Shown here in pieces: positions 17,536-26,035 of a stretch of 64,000 nt of DNA. Each line of letters starts with the position of its first letter. Position 1 is the first letter of the stretch. Location: NCBI GenBank assembly GCA_963790095.1, contig CAWBNO010000020.1, forward strand, positions 248,001 through 312,000, in the 5' to 3' direction. Position numbers and translations under genes: made by a program. The notes below the pieces were generated by a model, which did not search any database, was not told the DNA's origin, and worked only from the letters and a program-made list of their open reading frames with translations. Source of the DNA: JAAXQD01 sp963790095. Lineage in GTDB: Bacteria; Desulfobacterota; Desulfobacteria; Desulfobacterales; UBA11574.

Positions 17536-17814
17536 ATGCCATTGGGACTGATAGATACCGGAGGCAGGCGAACAGGTATTGATAGGCGGGATTTCTCATA
17601 CACAAACTATCTCCCCAATAGAAGGATCGGAGAAGATCGCAGAAGCGGCGTGGATCGTAGACGCGGATTAGAGAGAAGAAACGATTCAGATCGAAGAATC
17701 GACAAAATCATTTTCAAAAAAATACAACGGCCGGAAAACGATTTGAGAGAAGGAACGGATCGCAGGGGCCGTCTGGATCGTAGAGCAACCTTTACAGTAG
17801 CGTTGGCCCCTTGA
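17536..17814 (+). CDS. Short DRR-repeat protein
   Basis: 92 residues, rich in Arg and Asp, with repeated units of the type G-x-DRR or R-x-DRR: GIDRRDF, GEDRRSG, DRRRG, SDRRID, GTDRRG and LDRR. AGGA precedes the ATG. I do not know its function. Short proteins and linkers with RRxGxDRR motifs are common in deltaproteobacteria, sometimes ahead of signalling domains. No signal peptide or membrane helix is seen. It stands alone in an AT-rich zone. Confidence 0.6.
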   Translation: MPLGLIDTGGRRTGIDRRDFSYTNYLPNRRIGEDRRSGVDRRRGLERRNDSDRRIDKIIFKKIQRPENDLREGTDRRGRLDRRATFTVALAP

Positions 17815-17981
17815 CATTTCATTCCTGAAAGGGATGCCGGCGTGTTGCCAAATAAAATAATTTGGACACAACAATGGGCCAACTTTAAACGCTATTGATT
17901 ATAACCTAAAATCGTCTCTGTCCTATACCTTAAATCTTTCCACTTTCCTTTGAACCCCTACAAATGTCTTATTCGCGATCA

Positions 17982-18464
17982 TTAGTCAGAAGTAATTATC
18001 ACGATGATATTATCGGCATCGTAATTGTTGGGTCCTACCCCGTTGGGGCCAAAAGAGCCGATAGCAACAACATTCTGCTGGTTTATTTGGTAATCGTTAT
18101 CAAAAAAGTAGTTGTTCCCCCAAGGATCCCGGGGCACATTTGCCAGATACGGCCCGTGCCAACCTGGGTAGCCTCCATCTGTTGCAATCAGCCCGGCACT
18201 GGGTGAATTAAGATCCCAAACCTCATTCCCCGAGGCATCGCCAACCGGCCTTTTGTGGGGCCACATACCGGTGTCGACGGCCAAAACCGAAATCGCGGTT
18301 TGGATGGATTTCAGTTCAAATAAAGCCCGTCCAAGTTTGCCCCTTTCTCGATAAGAAAGATAGTTCGGAATTGCAATGGCTGCCAGGATACCGATAATGA
18401 CAATAACCAGCATAATCTCTATCAAGGTAAAACCGCACCGATTGTCTCTGGGGGTTACGGCCAC
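17982..18464 (-). CDS. Type IV pilin-like / GspG-like pseudopilin
   Basis: 160-residue prepilin. The short leader ends in G at CGFTLIEIMLVIVIIG, with Glu at position +5, the site for prepilin peptidase cleavage and methylation, then a long hydrophobic helix. The C-terminal domain contains DPWGNNYFF, which resembles the calcium-binding loop region of GspG pseudopilins. It would be inserted in the inner membrane and assembled into a pseudopilus. No other secretion or pilus genes lie in the window. The GTG start at 18464 has AGGAG upstream. A coding-like remnant ends 13 bp before this start. Confidence 0.8.
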   Translation of the reverse strand: MAVTPRDNRCGFTLIEIMLVIVIIGILAAIAIPNYLSYRERGKLGRALFELKSIQTAISVLAVDTGMWPHKRPVGDASGNEVWDLNSPSAGLIATDGGYPGWHGPYLANVPRDPWGNNYFFDNDYQINQQNVVAIGSFGPNGVGPNNYDADNIIVIITSD

Positions 18465-18477
18465 CGGAACGATACTC

Positions 18478-18675
18478 CTATTTTTTAGATTTCGTAAAAT
18501 ATTTTAGGCGGGAGACCAAATGCACCTCCACAGATTCGGACGTGAAGACCCACGCATTGGATTCCCCGGCAACCAGGGTATTGTCTACCACTCCGACCCA
18601 CCACTCTGCTGCACCCAGTTTGTTACGGAACGCCTTTGACGAATCCTTTGACTGTGTGGTTGAACGGTTACATTA
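18478..18675 (-). pseudogene. Coding-like remnant without start codon upstream of the pseudopilin
   Basis: An open frame of about 60 codons ends with TAG at 18480-18478, 13 bp before the pseudopilin start. It has protein-like composition (segments such as AAEWWVGVVDN and SNAWVFTSESVEVHLVSRL) but no ATG or GTG near its upstream end, where a stop occurs at about 18675. It looks like the 3' end of a gene whose beginning has been lost. The family is not recognised. Confidence 0.3.
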
Positions 18676-18701
18676 GTGGCGAATGGGATTCTTTTTTCGA
18701 C

Positions 18702-19067
18702 CTAGCTTTCTGACCCTAGAAATAAACTCAATTGTTCCGGAGACTGTGCTGTTTTTTTGTCAGAAGTTCCGGCGCGTTTCTTGGCTTTGGCAGATTTACC
18801 GGGTGATGGCGCTGTTTTTTCTGGGATGTCCGGGCTGGGCACTTTTTTTTCAGAAATACTGGGATGAACCTCGCCGATGTTCATGATGGCACGATTGATA
18901 ATTTGAACAAAGGGCTGTCCGGAACGCTCCTTTTCCAGCTTTAAAACCTTTTGAGCTTCCGGTGTAATCATAATTTGAATTTGTTTGTTGCCCTCTGAAA
19001 GTTTCCGTTTACGCCAGCGTTCCCGACGCTCCCTATCTGTTTTCCGTCGTTGTTCTATAGTTGCCAA
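18702..19067 (-). CDS. Small basic protein, possible ribbon-helix-helix DNA-binding type
   Basis: 121 residues. The N-terminal third is strongly basic (RRKTDRERRERWRKRK), then a short strand-like IQIMITPEAQKVL and a helix LEKERSGQPFVQIINRAI, which fits a ribbon-helix-helix dimer. The C-terminal part is low complexity, with Ser/Pro/Lys repeats. The TTG start at 19067 has AAGGG upstream. The upstream repeat carries the palindrome AAACGTTT and a half site, like the gene at the left window edge, consistent with autoregulation. RHH assignment is by shape only. Confidence 0.5.
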   Translation of the reverse strand: MATIEQRRKTDRERRERWRKRKLSEGNKQIQIMITPEAQKVLKLEKERSGQPFVQIINRAIMNIGEVHPSISEKKVPSPDIPEKTAPSPGKSAKAKKRAGTSDKKTAQSPEQLSLFLGSES

Positions 19068-19315
19068 AATATCCCTTTATCGTTTAATTTAAACGTTTGC
19101 AGTTGGCGTTTAACTGAGACGATCCGGACACTTTATATCAGCTTGTTTTTAGCAGGTCAAGCCAAAGTTTAACACATGGCATAGGGACGATAAAACTTAT
19201 TTCACCGCTGTTAATCCACGTTTATGTCATGGGGGTTTACGTAAGGAATTATATAATTTAAAACAGAGAGTTGCGTGCCATAACCCCATGCCCAACTTTA
19301 AGGATAAATGCTCCC
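19068..19315 (-). repeat. Dispersed repeat, copy B
   Basis: Shares with copy A (29-260) the sequence AAACGTTTG followed by a CGTTT half site and GAGACG, and with copies A and C a block of form CATAA-N-CC/TCATG then CTTTAAG-GAT. Within copy B an inverted partner of the second block lies near 19150-19175, so part of it can form a stem enclosing about 100 bp. Located between the 3' end of the SPOR lipoprotein gene and the small basic protein gene. Confidence 0.5.
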
Positions 19316-19385
19316 TGGACTTAGGCCCGAACCGTTCAGCTCACTTTGTTTGGCCGGGCCATGACCCTGCCTTTTAAACACGATT

Positions 19386-20510
19386 CTAACGCTGAATTAC
19401 CTTTGGCTTGAAATCTTCTTTCTGCAAGGCTTTGGCGATTTCTGAAGCTGCCGCTTCGCTGGGAAATGCCCCTTCCAACAATCTGATTTTGTGAGGGGTT
19501 ATTCTATCCGGGAGCCGATAGGCAAAGTATCCTTTTGATCGAAGAATCGTCTCCAGCGCTTCAAGTTCTTTATCACTCGAGAAAACCCCAATCTGAACAG
19601 CAAAGGGCATCTTAACCACAAAGGCATGGAGATAGTCCTGTTTCTTCATTTCAAAAGCAGCCCGTTGTGCCGCTTCGAGGGTCTGATAAAAGCCGACATA
19701 TACACGATACCAGTTCCCCTTGCCAGGGACATGGGCACCGGAAACGAACCCAGAATACCCTTTCTTTATAGATTTCATTGCGGCCAGAATAGATTCTTCC
19801 TTGTTCGAATGGGAACTTATTTGAATCACATAGGGATAAAAATCTTGAGGTCCTGCATGGGCCATGGGTCCGTTTGCATGCGGTGCCCTTGTTTCATTCT
19901 TGTTTTGTTCGGCGTCTTTTTGAACTCTTTTGCGAGATTCCATATTCTTACCATTCACCCGGCTCCGGTGCATCCGTACATCCACCTCTTTCATTTTCTT
20001 AAGCTCTGCTTGGGCGTGCGCCAGATCAGCTTCCAGTTGGCCCAATCGTTGGGTGGCCGCCACCATATCGCTGGACTGTTTCTGGGTCACCGCCTGGAGC
20101 TCCACCTTTTCTGCGGCAAAAGCGGAAAGTATCGATTCTAAATCATTGATGTGCTTCAACATGACTACGTACAAATCCGCCCTATCTTTCTCTTCAGAAG
20201 ATAGCGGCAGTCCAAGATAGACTTGCAGCCAATGCAGTGCTGCGTTGTAATCGATTTCCAGGCTGGCCGGATGAATGTTTAACAATGCCGCCTTCCATAC
20301 TGCGGTTTTATAATAGGGAGAGGCGGGATAACGCTCTGCCACAACCGAATATTCTTGTGCGGCTCGGTGATATTCAGAGGCGTCTTCCAGGGCAGCCGCA
20401 CGATCCATGTGATTTCGGGCTTGCAATTCAGATCTGGAATTGCGGGATTGTGAAAAACAACCGGCCACAAGAAAGCATGAGATTGCGACGATGACATGAT
20501 GCCATTTCAT
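19386..20510 (-). CDS. SPOR-domain lipoprotein with coiled coil
   Basis: 374-residue outer-membrane or periplasmic lipoprotein. The start at 20510 is set by AAGGA upstream and by the signal peptide with lipobox VAGC (Cys18); an earlier frame extension lies in the kinase gene. A helical repeat segment (about 35-115), a coiled coil (about 125-200) and two SPOR domains (about 225-295 and 300-374) follow; SPOR domains bind denuded peptidoglycan strands. It begins 16 bp after the sensor kinase gene, so the two form an operon. In enterobacteria GlrK/QseE is also followed by a lipoprotein gene (QseG), a comparison of context only. Confidence 0.8.
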   Translation of the reverse strand: MKWHHVIVAISCFLVAGCFSQSRNSRSELQARNHMDRAAALEDASEYHRAAQEYSVVAERYPASPYYKTAVWKAALLNIHPASLEIDYNAALHWLQVYLGLPLSSEEKDRADLYVVMLKHINDLESILSAFAAEKVELQAVTQKQSSDMVAATQRLGQLEADLAHAQAELKKMKEVDVRMHRSRVNGKNMESRKRVQKDAEQNKNETRAPHANGPMAHAGPQDFYPYVIQISSHSNKEESILAAMKSIKKGYSGFVSGAHVPGKGNWYRVYVGFYQTLEAAQRAAFEMKKQDYLHAFVVKMPFAVQIGVFSSDKELEALETILRSKGYFAYRLPDRITPHKIRLLEGAFPSEAAASEIAKALQKEDFKPKVIQR

Positions 20511-20526
20511 AAATCTGTCCTTACAC

Positions 20527-21999
20527 CTATAGGGGCACTTGGATTGCCGGGCCTTGGAATTCCTCAGGCGCGGCCGGCAGTTCAACCGTAAAGGTCGATC
20601 CAGAGTCAACGACACTTTCGACGTAAACCTTGCCGCCGTGCCCTTCTGTAAATGCCTTGACAAGGGCCAAACCGACTCCGATGCCCCCACTCTTCATTCT
20701 ATTGATATTGCCGGCTTGATAAAACCTTGTAAACACTTTGGGGATTTCCTCGGGTGCGATGCCGATTCCCGAGTCCTGAATCTTAAACTGAGCACCGATG
20801 GCGCAGGGGCCGACCCTCACCCTGACCTTCCCATCGTTTCGCGTATATTTTATAGCGTTGCTGAGGAGGTTGCTTACAACGATGGAGATTTTCTTAGCAT
20901 CCACCATGACCTTGGGCGCAGCACGGGTGGTCAATTCAACAGCGATGTTCTTGCTCCCAGCGATAAGCTTTGCATCTTCAACCAGGGGCTCAACAATTCG
21001 GGAGAGATCCATCCATTCCATGTGGTATTTCATCATACCGGAGTCAATCTTGGCAAGATCAAGATACTGCTTGCTGAAGACGGTCAACTTGTTAATTCCC
21101 CTGCGAATGGCGTCGAGCATCTGCAACTGTTCAGGCTCCATCTTGGCGGAATATTGATCTTTCAAAATGTTGTGTGCAGAAAGTATCACCTGGAGGGGGG
21201 ATTGGAGTTCGTGGGAAATCTGCTGCATCATATGGGTTCTAAGTTCGTTTATATTTTTGATCTTGAAGCTCATTTCATTGACTGCATCGACGAGCAGAGC
21301 GATTTCATCGTTAGACGTGACCTTGACCGGCTCGTATTTTCCTTGTGCAATCTGCGCAGTTCCTCGTATCAACTCGTCTATGGGCTTCGTGATCGTTCGG
21401 GTAATAAGGAAGGCCGCCGAGACAGCCGTCAAAAAGGTCAAGACGATTAACAACAGCGCGACTTTTGCGGAATGGCTTGTAATTGTTTTCATTCTAGACA
21501 TGGCCTCCTCAATGGAGACCTGATTGATGCTGATAAGACGATCAAGGGATTTGTACAGGATTTTCAGGCTGTCCGACCTTCGGTTGTCACGGACCGGATT
21601 GTAGCCCGTCTCCGGTCTCCCCCTCTCGCTTTCCATGCTGACCACAAAAGATTCATGGGCCTGGAACATGTTTCTGATAATGGAACCTTCCGTCTGATCC
21701 GATGACACATCGAGCAACGAATTCAAGTGTTGATCAAATTGCCGGCTCGTTGCAACGAATAAAGCAAAATAGGTCTCATCACGGGATATAATATATTTCT
21801 GGGCATCTACATTAAGATCATGCAGAATCGCTTGCAGTTGCCTGGCAAGGTCCACGACCTGGACATTCGCGGTAAGGGTCACCTTAGCTGCATTGGAAAC
21901 AGTATTCAACTTGAACAGGATATACGTGCTGGCAACGATCATTATGATGATAATGACACCAAAACCGAGGATCATCTTTTTATAGATAGTCAGCTTCAC
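20527..21999 (-). CDS. Membrane sensor histidine kinase (HAMP, HisKA, HATPase)
   Basis: 490 residues. An N-terminal helix (about 8-30), a periplasmic helical sensor region (about 31-180), a second helix (about 183-203), a HAMP linker, the phosphoacceptor His in QQISHELQSP (about residue 263) and an ATPase domain with N box VSNLLSNAIKY, DSGIGI and GGIGVGLAL. No response regulator is in the window, so its partner must be elsewhere. The GTG start has no clear ribosome-binding site and an ATG eight codons later is possible. It is followed by a SPOR lipoprotein gene, which suggests sensing or control of envelope state. Confidence 0.88.
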   Translation of the reverse strand: MKLTIYKKMILGFGVIIIIMIVASTYILFKLNTVSNAAKVTLTANVQVVDLARQLQAILHDLNVDAQKYIISRDETYFALFVATSRQFDQHLNSLLDVSSDQTEGSIIRNMFQAHESFVVSMESERGRPETGYNPVRDNRRSDSLKILYKSLDRLISINQVSIEEAMSRMKTITSHSAKVALLLIVLTFLTAVSAAFLITRTITKPIDELIRGTAQIAQGKYEPVKVTSNDEIALLVDAVNEMSFKIKNINELRTHMMQQISHELQSPLQVILSAHNILKDQYSAKMEPEQLQMLDAIRRGINKLTVFSKQYLDLAKIDSGMMKYHMEWMDLSRIVEPLVEDAKLIAGSKNIAVELTTRAAPKVMVDAKKISIVVSNLLSNAIKYTRNDGKVRVRVGPCAIGAQFKIQDSGIGIAPEEIPKVFTRFYQAGNINRMKSGGIGVGLALVKAFTEGHGGKVYVESVVDSGSTFTVELPAAPEEFQGPAIQVPL

Positions 22000-22650
22000 A
22001 ATTGTTAATCACCAAAGAATCTGTTTTCATAAGGGTGAAAAAAGCCAAACCCTTTCGAAAAAAGCGATGGATTAGAATTCGCCTTTTGAAATAAAATAAA
22101 TTTAAAAGATTGAATTGTGCAATGCTTTCAACCGAACCCGGATAAATGGAAACTGACTATAACCCATCAAGATTACGATACAGATATCAAAATCAAACCA
22201 GACCGTCAACCTGGGAAATTTCAAAATTCTTACAGATTTTACGGATTTTGGGTATCGCCCACAGCTGAGCCTGAAACCGCGCCGTCCCCTAAACGCCCCA
22301 TATTGCATAAGACGCTGTTTCAAAACCTTCCGATGAATGATTTTTGAGTCTTTTTTCGAAAACGACCCGGGATATGATGCAGTAAATTGGTGGCTGTGTT
22401 TTGATTCACTTCCCTGCTGTTCCTGGTTGATCTATCGGAGCACAAAGATCCTCGCCCAGCGCTAATTTAAAGCGTTTGACACAAACGTTTTAATACACCG
22501 TAACATTGGCGGTTCTATAAGCGAAATAAATTAAAAAACAGATGGTTAGACGTCATAACATCATACATGGCTTTAAGTGCAAATCCATGGAAAAACAGAT
22601 GGTTTATCTGATCTTGGGTCAAGCTCCAAGTTCCTCTATAAGGAACTCAA
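22000..22650. repeat. Gene-free gap holding dispersed repeat copy C (22460-22600)
   Basis: About 650 bp without a supported gene. At 22465-22490 the half site CGTTTGA and the palindrome AAACGTTT occur, and about 55 bp further a block with ACAGATGGTTAGAC, CATAACATCAT and GGCTTTAAG matches copies A and B. Unlike those, no basic-protein gene lies beside it. The copy sits downstream of mutY, as A and B sit downstream of other minus-strand genes. Confidence 0.45.
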
Positions 22651-23718
22651 TTAATCGAGCAAGTGGATGAATTTATGATTGGCTTTGGGAAATGGATAAA
22701 GTTGGATCTCCGGGCGCACAATCCATCGGAAATCGATGGGCCCGTTGAGTTTTACGTCCCCGGACACATATCGACAGGAGAACACATCCATCCGGATTTT
22801 AAAGTGGGTGTAGGCATGCTTGACCTGTGCAATGTGCCCGGCAACCGCCACGTCCAGGTTCACTTCTTCTTTGATCTCTCTGACACAGGCGCTTTCGGGG
22901 GTTTCATGCTTTTTGACCTTACCGCCTGGAAATTCCCATAAGCCTCCCAGCAGCCCTTCCAATTTTCGGCGCGTGATCAGCATGTGGTTGTTTTTGTAAA
23001 CCACGCCAACGGCAATATGGTGAAGGGGCGTTTTTGGGGCCTTAATCCGCTTTGGAAATTTATCCACGCTTCCGGCTTGATTGGCATGGCACAGGAAACA
23101 GACGGGACAACCATTGCATTCCGGTTTCCCGGGCTTGCAGATTGTTGCGCCAAGCTCCATCATGGCTTGATTGAATATCCCGGGGTGACGATGATCAAGC
23201 AGACCTCCGGCAATTTCCTTAAAGATTTTATAGGATGACGATTTGTTTATGGGTGCCGCGATTTCATAAACACGGGCCAGAACGCGTTTGACGTTTCCAT
23301 CCACAACAGCGTAAGGCTGATTGAAGGCAAGGCTCAGAATTGCGGCGGCAATGTAATCACCGACCCCGGGCAACGCCCGAACAGACGACCAGTTTTCAGG
23401 AAGTTTCCCGCCGGTTTGTTCGACAAGGATCTTTGCCGTTCGTTGCATATTGCGGGCCCGGGCATAATACCCAAGGCCTTCCCAGACCTTGAGAACCTTT
23501 TGCAGGTTCGCACCCGCCAGATGTTTGACATCTGGAAAGTGAAACAGAAATTTTTGATAATAGGGCAGAACCGTTTGCACCTGAGTTTGCTGAAGCATCA
23601 CTTCCGAAATCCATATCCGGTAAGGATCATCGGTTTCTCGCCAGGGAAGCCGGCGGTGATGGCGACGGTACCACTCAATAAGCCGTTCTCGAAACTGTTC
23701 GATTTGTTTGGGCGTCAT
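22651..23718 (-). CDS. mutY: A/G-specific adenine glycosylase
   Basis: Base-excision repair enzyme removing adenine opposite 8-oxoguanine. About 355 residues. The helix-hairpin-helix PGVGDY and catalytic Asp in VVDGNVKR are present, the 4Fe-4S ligands are in CKPGKPECNGCPVCFLC, and a C-terminal NUDIX-like domain recognising 8-oxoG carries GGLWEFPGGK and REIKEE. The E of WISEVMLQQTQV is the conserved catalytic Glu. Start is uncertain: ATG at 23718 or GTG at 23736, neither with a clear ribosome-binding site. Monocistronic. Confidence 0.95.
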   Translation of the reverse strand: MTPKQIEQFRERLIEWYRRHHRRLPWRETDDPYRIWISEVMLQQTQVQTVLPYYQKFLFHFPDVKHLAGANLQKVLKVWEGLGYYARARNMQRTAKILVEQTGGKLPENWSSVRALPGVGDYIAAAILSLAFNQPYAVVDGNVKRVLARVYEIAAPINKSSSYKIFKEIAGGLLDHRHPGIFNQAMMELGATICKPGKPECNGCPVCFLCHANQAGSVDKFPKRIKAPKTPLHHIAVGVVYKNNHMLITRRKLEGLLGGLWEFPGGKVKKHETPESACVREIKEEVNLDVAVAGHIAQVKHAYTHFKIRMDVFSCRYVSGDVKLNGPIDFRWIVRPEIQLYPFPKANHKFIHLLD

Positions 23719-23791
23719 AACGTTTAATGAAGTCACTCAATCATCGGTCAGGATAATTTGCCAATACAACATATTAACACACAAAACCGGG

Positions 23792-23817
23792 AAAAAGTCC
23801 GGCCGTTTCAGCCGGGC
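23792..23817 (-). terminator. Terminator of the original tRNA-Ser locus
   Basis: On the minus strand GCCCGGC-TGAAACG-GCCGGAC followed by TTTTT, immediately downstream of the tRNA-Ser 3' fragment. It marks the original chromosomal 3' flank of that tRNA gene. Confidence 0.6.
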
Positions 23818-23830
23818 TAGGTATTTGAAA

Positions 23831-23892
23831 TGGCGGAGAGAGAGGGATTCGAACCCTCGGTGGAAGTTTCCCCCCACACTCGCTTAGCAGGC
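23831..23892 (-). tRNA. tRNA-Ser(GCT) 3' half only (attachment-site remnant)
   Basis: On the minus strand this runs from the anticodon loop (CTGCTAAGC, anticodon GCT) through the long variable arm (GTGGGG...CCCCAC style), the T arm GGTTCGAATCC and the acceptor 3' strand to CCA. The 5' half (acceptor, D arm and 5' side of the anticodon stem) is missing; instead AT-rich unrelated DNA follows. This is the usual scar of a tyrosine-recombinase element integrated at the anticodon loop. No intact tRNA-Ser is found elsewhere in the window. It cannot make a functional tRNA. Confidence 0.75.
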
Positions 23893-23992
23893 AATTCGAA
23901 CCAAACCTATATATTTAATAAATTAATATTATTAGTAAAATAAAATCTCAAAACACCAAATATTACCTCAAAATATCGATAAATCCTTATAA

Positions 23993-24011
23993 AGTAGTAC
24001 ACAGTAGTACA
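23993..24011 (+). repeat. Tandem AGTAGTACA repeats beside the tRNA-Ser scar
   Basis: AGTAGTACA occurs twice at 10-bp spacing about 100 bp inside the tRNA-Ser junction. Spaced short repeats at this position resemble arm-type sites bound by integrases or excisionases. Functional role inferred from position only. Confidence 0.35.
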
Positions 24012-24227
24012 GCTTTTTTGTCCTCTCTCATCAGACCCAAAAAAGGATGTTGATTACCTACCCCTTTAGCCCAAACCTCCTTGATCATCTCCAGGGAAGG
24101 GTGAAAATCTACCTTGATTTCTAACCCGACCGTCGCTCCCACAAAAATAAATTATAAAAAAATTTTTGTATATAGTTTGGTTCCCCAACAGGGACAAATC
24201 AGGCAACTGGGAAGAAAGATTTATTAA

Positions 24228-24932
24228 TCAATTATAAGCTATATTAAATCTGCAGTTTTTGAAAAGCACAATATTTCTTTTGAAAGAATTTTAAACATTC
24301 CAAAGCGAGGTATTGGGATAGAAACTATTAAGAAAATTTACAAAATGAAAACCAACAATATGAGTCTTCAGGATTCAGCGCGTTTTGAGGTTGAGAAAAA
24401 AAAATTATCATCCAAATTAAATGAACAACTGAAAAATGTAATCCTGATGCTTGATTACATTAAAGGGATGAAACCTGATGAGGCTATCCGTGAAGTTATA
24501 ACTAGGGTTAAATACTTGAAGTATCTATTAAATTATTCTAAAGATAATTCCATGGATTATAATGCAAGATTGGAAAATCTTGAGCAATTTGTTTATTCTG
24601 CGTCCAAGAAAAATACTATAATCGAATTCCTTGAAGAAGCCGCCTTAATAAAGGGTGATCAAGATGATTCTGAAAAAAATAAAAAGGGGGTTATCCTTTC
24701 AACAATACATGCTTCAAAGGGTTTGGAATATGACGTAGTTTTTTTGGTTAGTTGTGAAGAAGGGCTATTACCCCATTACAAATCAATGACATTTGCTGCA
24801 GATATTGAAGAGGAGCGCAGATTGATGTATGTAGGTATCACAAGAGCTAAACGTTATTTGCATCTTTGTTTCTCAAAATGTAGAAAAGGGGAATTCAATC
24901 AAAAGAGTCGATTCCTGCGTGAAATTGAATAA
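24228..24932 (+). pseudogene. UvrD/PcrA-type helicase, C-terminal fragment
   Basis: The frame is open from 24228, before any ATG, and already shows superfamily 1 helicase homology (SFERILNIPKRGIG), so the first in-frame ATG at 24345 is not the true start. C-terminal motifs V and VI are intact: STIHASKGLEYDVVFL and EERRLMYVGITRAK. The N-terminal Walker A half (over 300 residues) is missing. The region is AT-rich and lies just inside the tRNA-Ser scar, so this is probably debris of a decayed element. Confidence 0.75.
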
Positions 24933-25346
24933 TCCTTGATATAGAAAAATATTGTTATTAGGCAAAGATACTTTGACAATGATCAAAAACAAGATTTGTA
25001 TAATTAGGCACCGGTCATTATACGATATCTGTAATCCAGTCCACCTCTCATTTTCCCTCAATCCACCTTATTTTTGATACCGTTGATGATAATTCAGATT
25101 TTTCTACTTGTGATATATATCAAGTCCTTTTAACTCCCCGATTTATTTATCCAATTATAATAGATAAACATTTATTCACTCCACATATTTTAACATATAA
25201 AATTTTTCCCCGTGCCCCTCCTGTATAATCTTCAAGACTTAATTTACACGACTTTAAAATTTTTCAGACAAAACAAAGTACTCTAATTTCCCGAATAGGA
25301 ATTCGCTAGTTAGTGTAAAACGAATCATTTATGAAATATTCGATTT
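24933..25346. other. AT-rich gene-free stretch in the scar zone
   Basis: About 410 bp between the helicase fragment and the kinase-like fragment. I see no coding region, RNA or clear repeat. Confidence 0.4.
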
Positions 25347-25562
25347 TTATATGGAAAAACGCGTCAAAAGGTGCATGCATTTTTCGCTCGGTTCCGTTTC
25401 TAAGATTTTTTTCCCATCAGGAGACACAGATATCTCCACTACGGCCCTCTCGATGATGTCTTCATCAGCATAATAATATCCCAAGGTATCGGCAACTCGT
25501 TTTCCCATTGTTTTCCCTGCGGCACCAAATTGGCGTGATATGGTGATAACAGACATGGCCAT
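25347..25562 (-). pseudogene. Cytidylate kinase-like family protein, N-terminal fragment
   Basis: 71 codons beginning MAMSVITISRQFGAAGKTMG, the usual start of the cytidylate kinase-like AAA family with a P-loop-like GAAGKT, followed by YYYADEDII. Family members are about 200 residues; here the frame stops after residue 71, so most of the fold is lost. AAAGGAAAT lies upstream of the ATG. It is likely a decayed gene in the scar zone. Confidence 0.55.
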
Positions 25563-25950
25563 TTCCTTTCAAATGTCTTTAAGATTCTTTTATTCAAGTT
25601 GTTTTCTCAACATCGAATGAGGAAATTCTCTGAACTGCTTTCTTATATATCACATATAGCAGTAAATGCCAAAAATATTTAGTTTGAAACCCACGATTCA
25701 AGACCTGTGTTTACTGTATCTTGAATCTGCAAGTGACCTTCAGCAGTTGTGATATCGAACTCCGACAATTGAACTGTCAATTGGTGTGTTGATCCGCCTT
25801 TCAATTTTTTTTAATCGAGTTTAGGCCGTGACTCAAGGCTTTGAGCCTCCGATTTCCGGGTCACAAAACAGGTCCACTTTCGTGACCATAACTATGCCAA
25901 ATGGAACATGAAACTGGTCAAACCTGCTCGATTTTTGGTTGCACAAAATA
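25563..25950. other. Gene-free stretch left of the integrative element
   Basis: About 390 bp without a supported gene. It ends at the terminator that originally followed tRNA-Pro. Confidence 0.4.
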
Positions 25951-25973
25951 AAAAAAGCGGCTGTTAAGCCGCT
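25951..25973 (-). terminator. Original terminator of the tRNA-Pro gene
   Basis: On the minus strand AGCGGCT-TAAC-AGCCGCT followed by TTTTTTATTTT, a perfect 7-bp stem. It now follows only the tRNA-Pro fragment at 25989, which shows that this side is the original 3' flank of tRNA-Pro. Confidence 0.75.
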
Positions 25974-25987
25974 GATTTTATTTAAGA

Positions 25988-26035
<48 letters not shown>

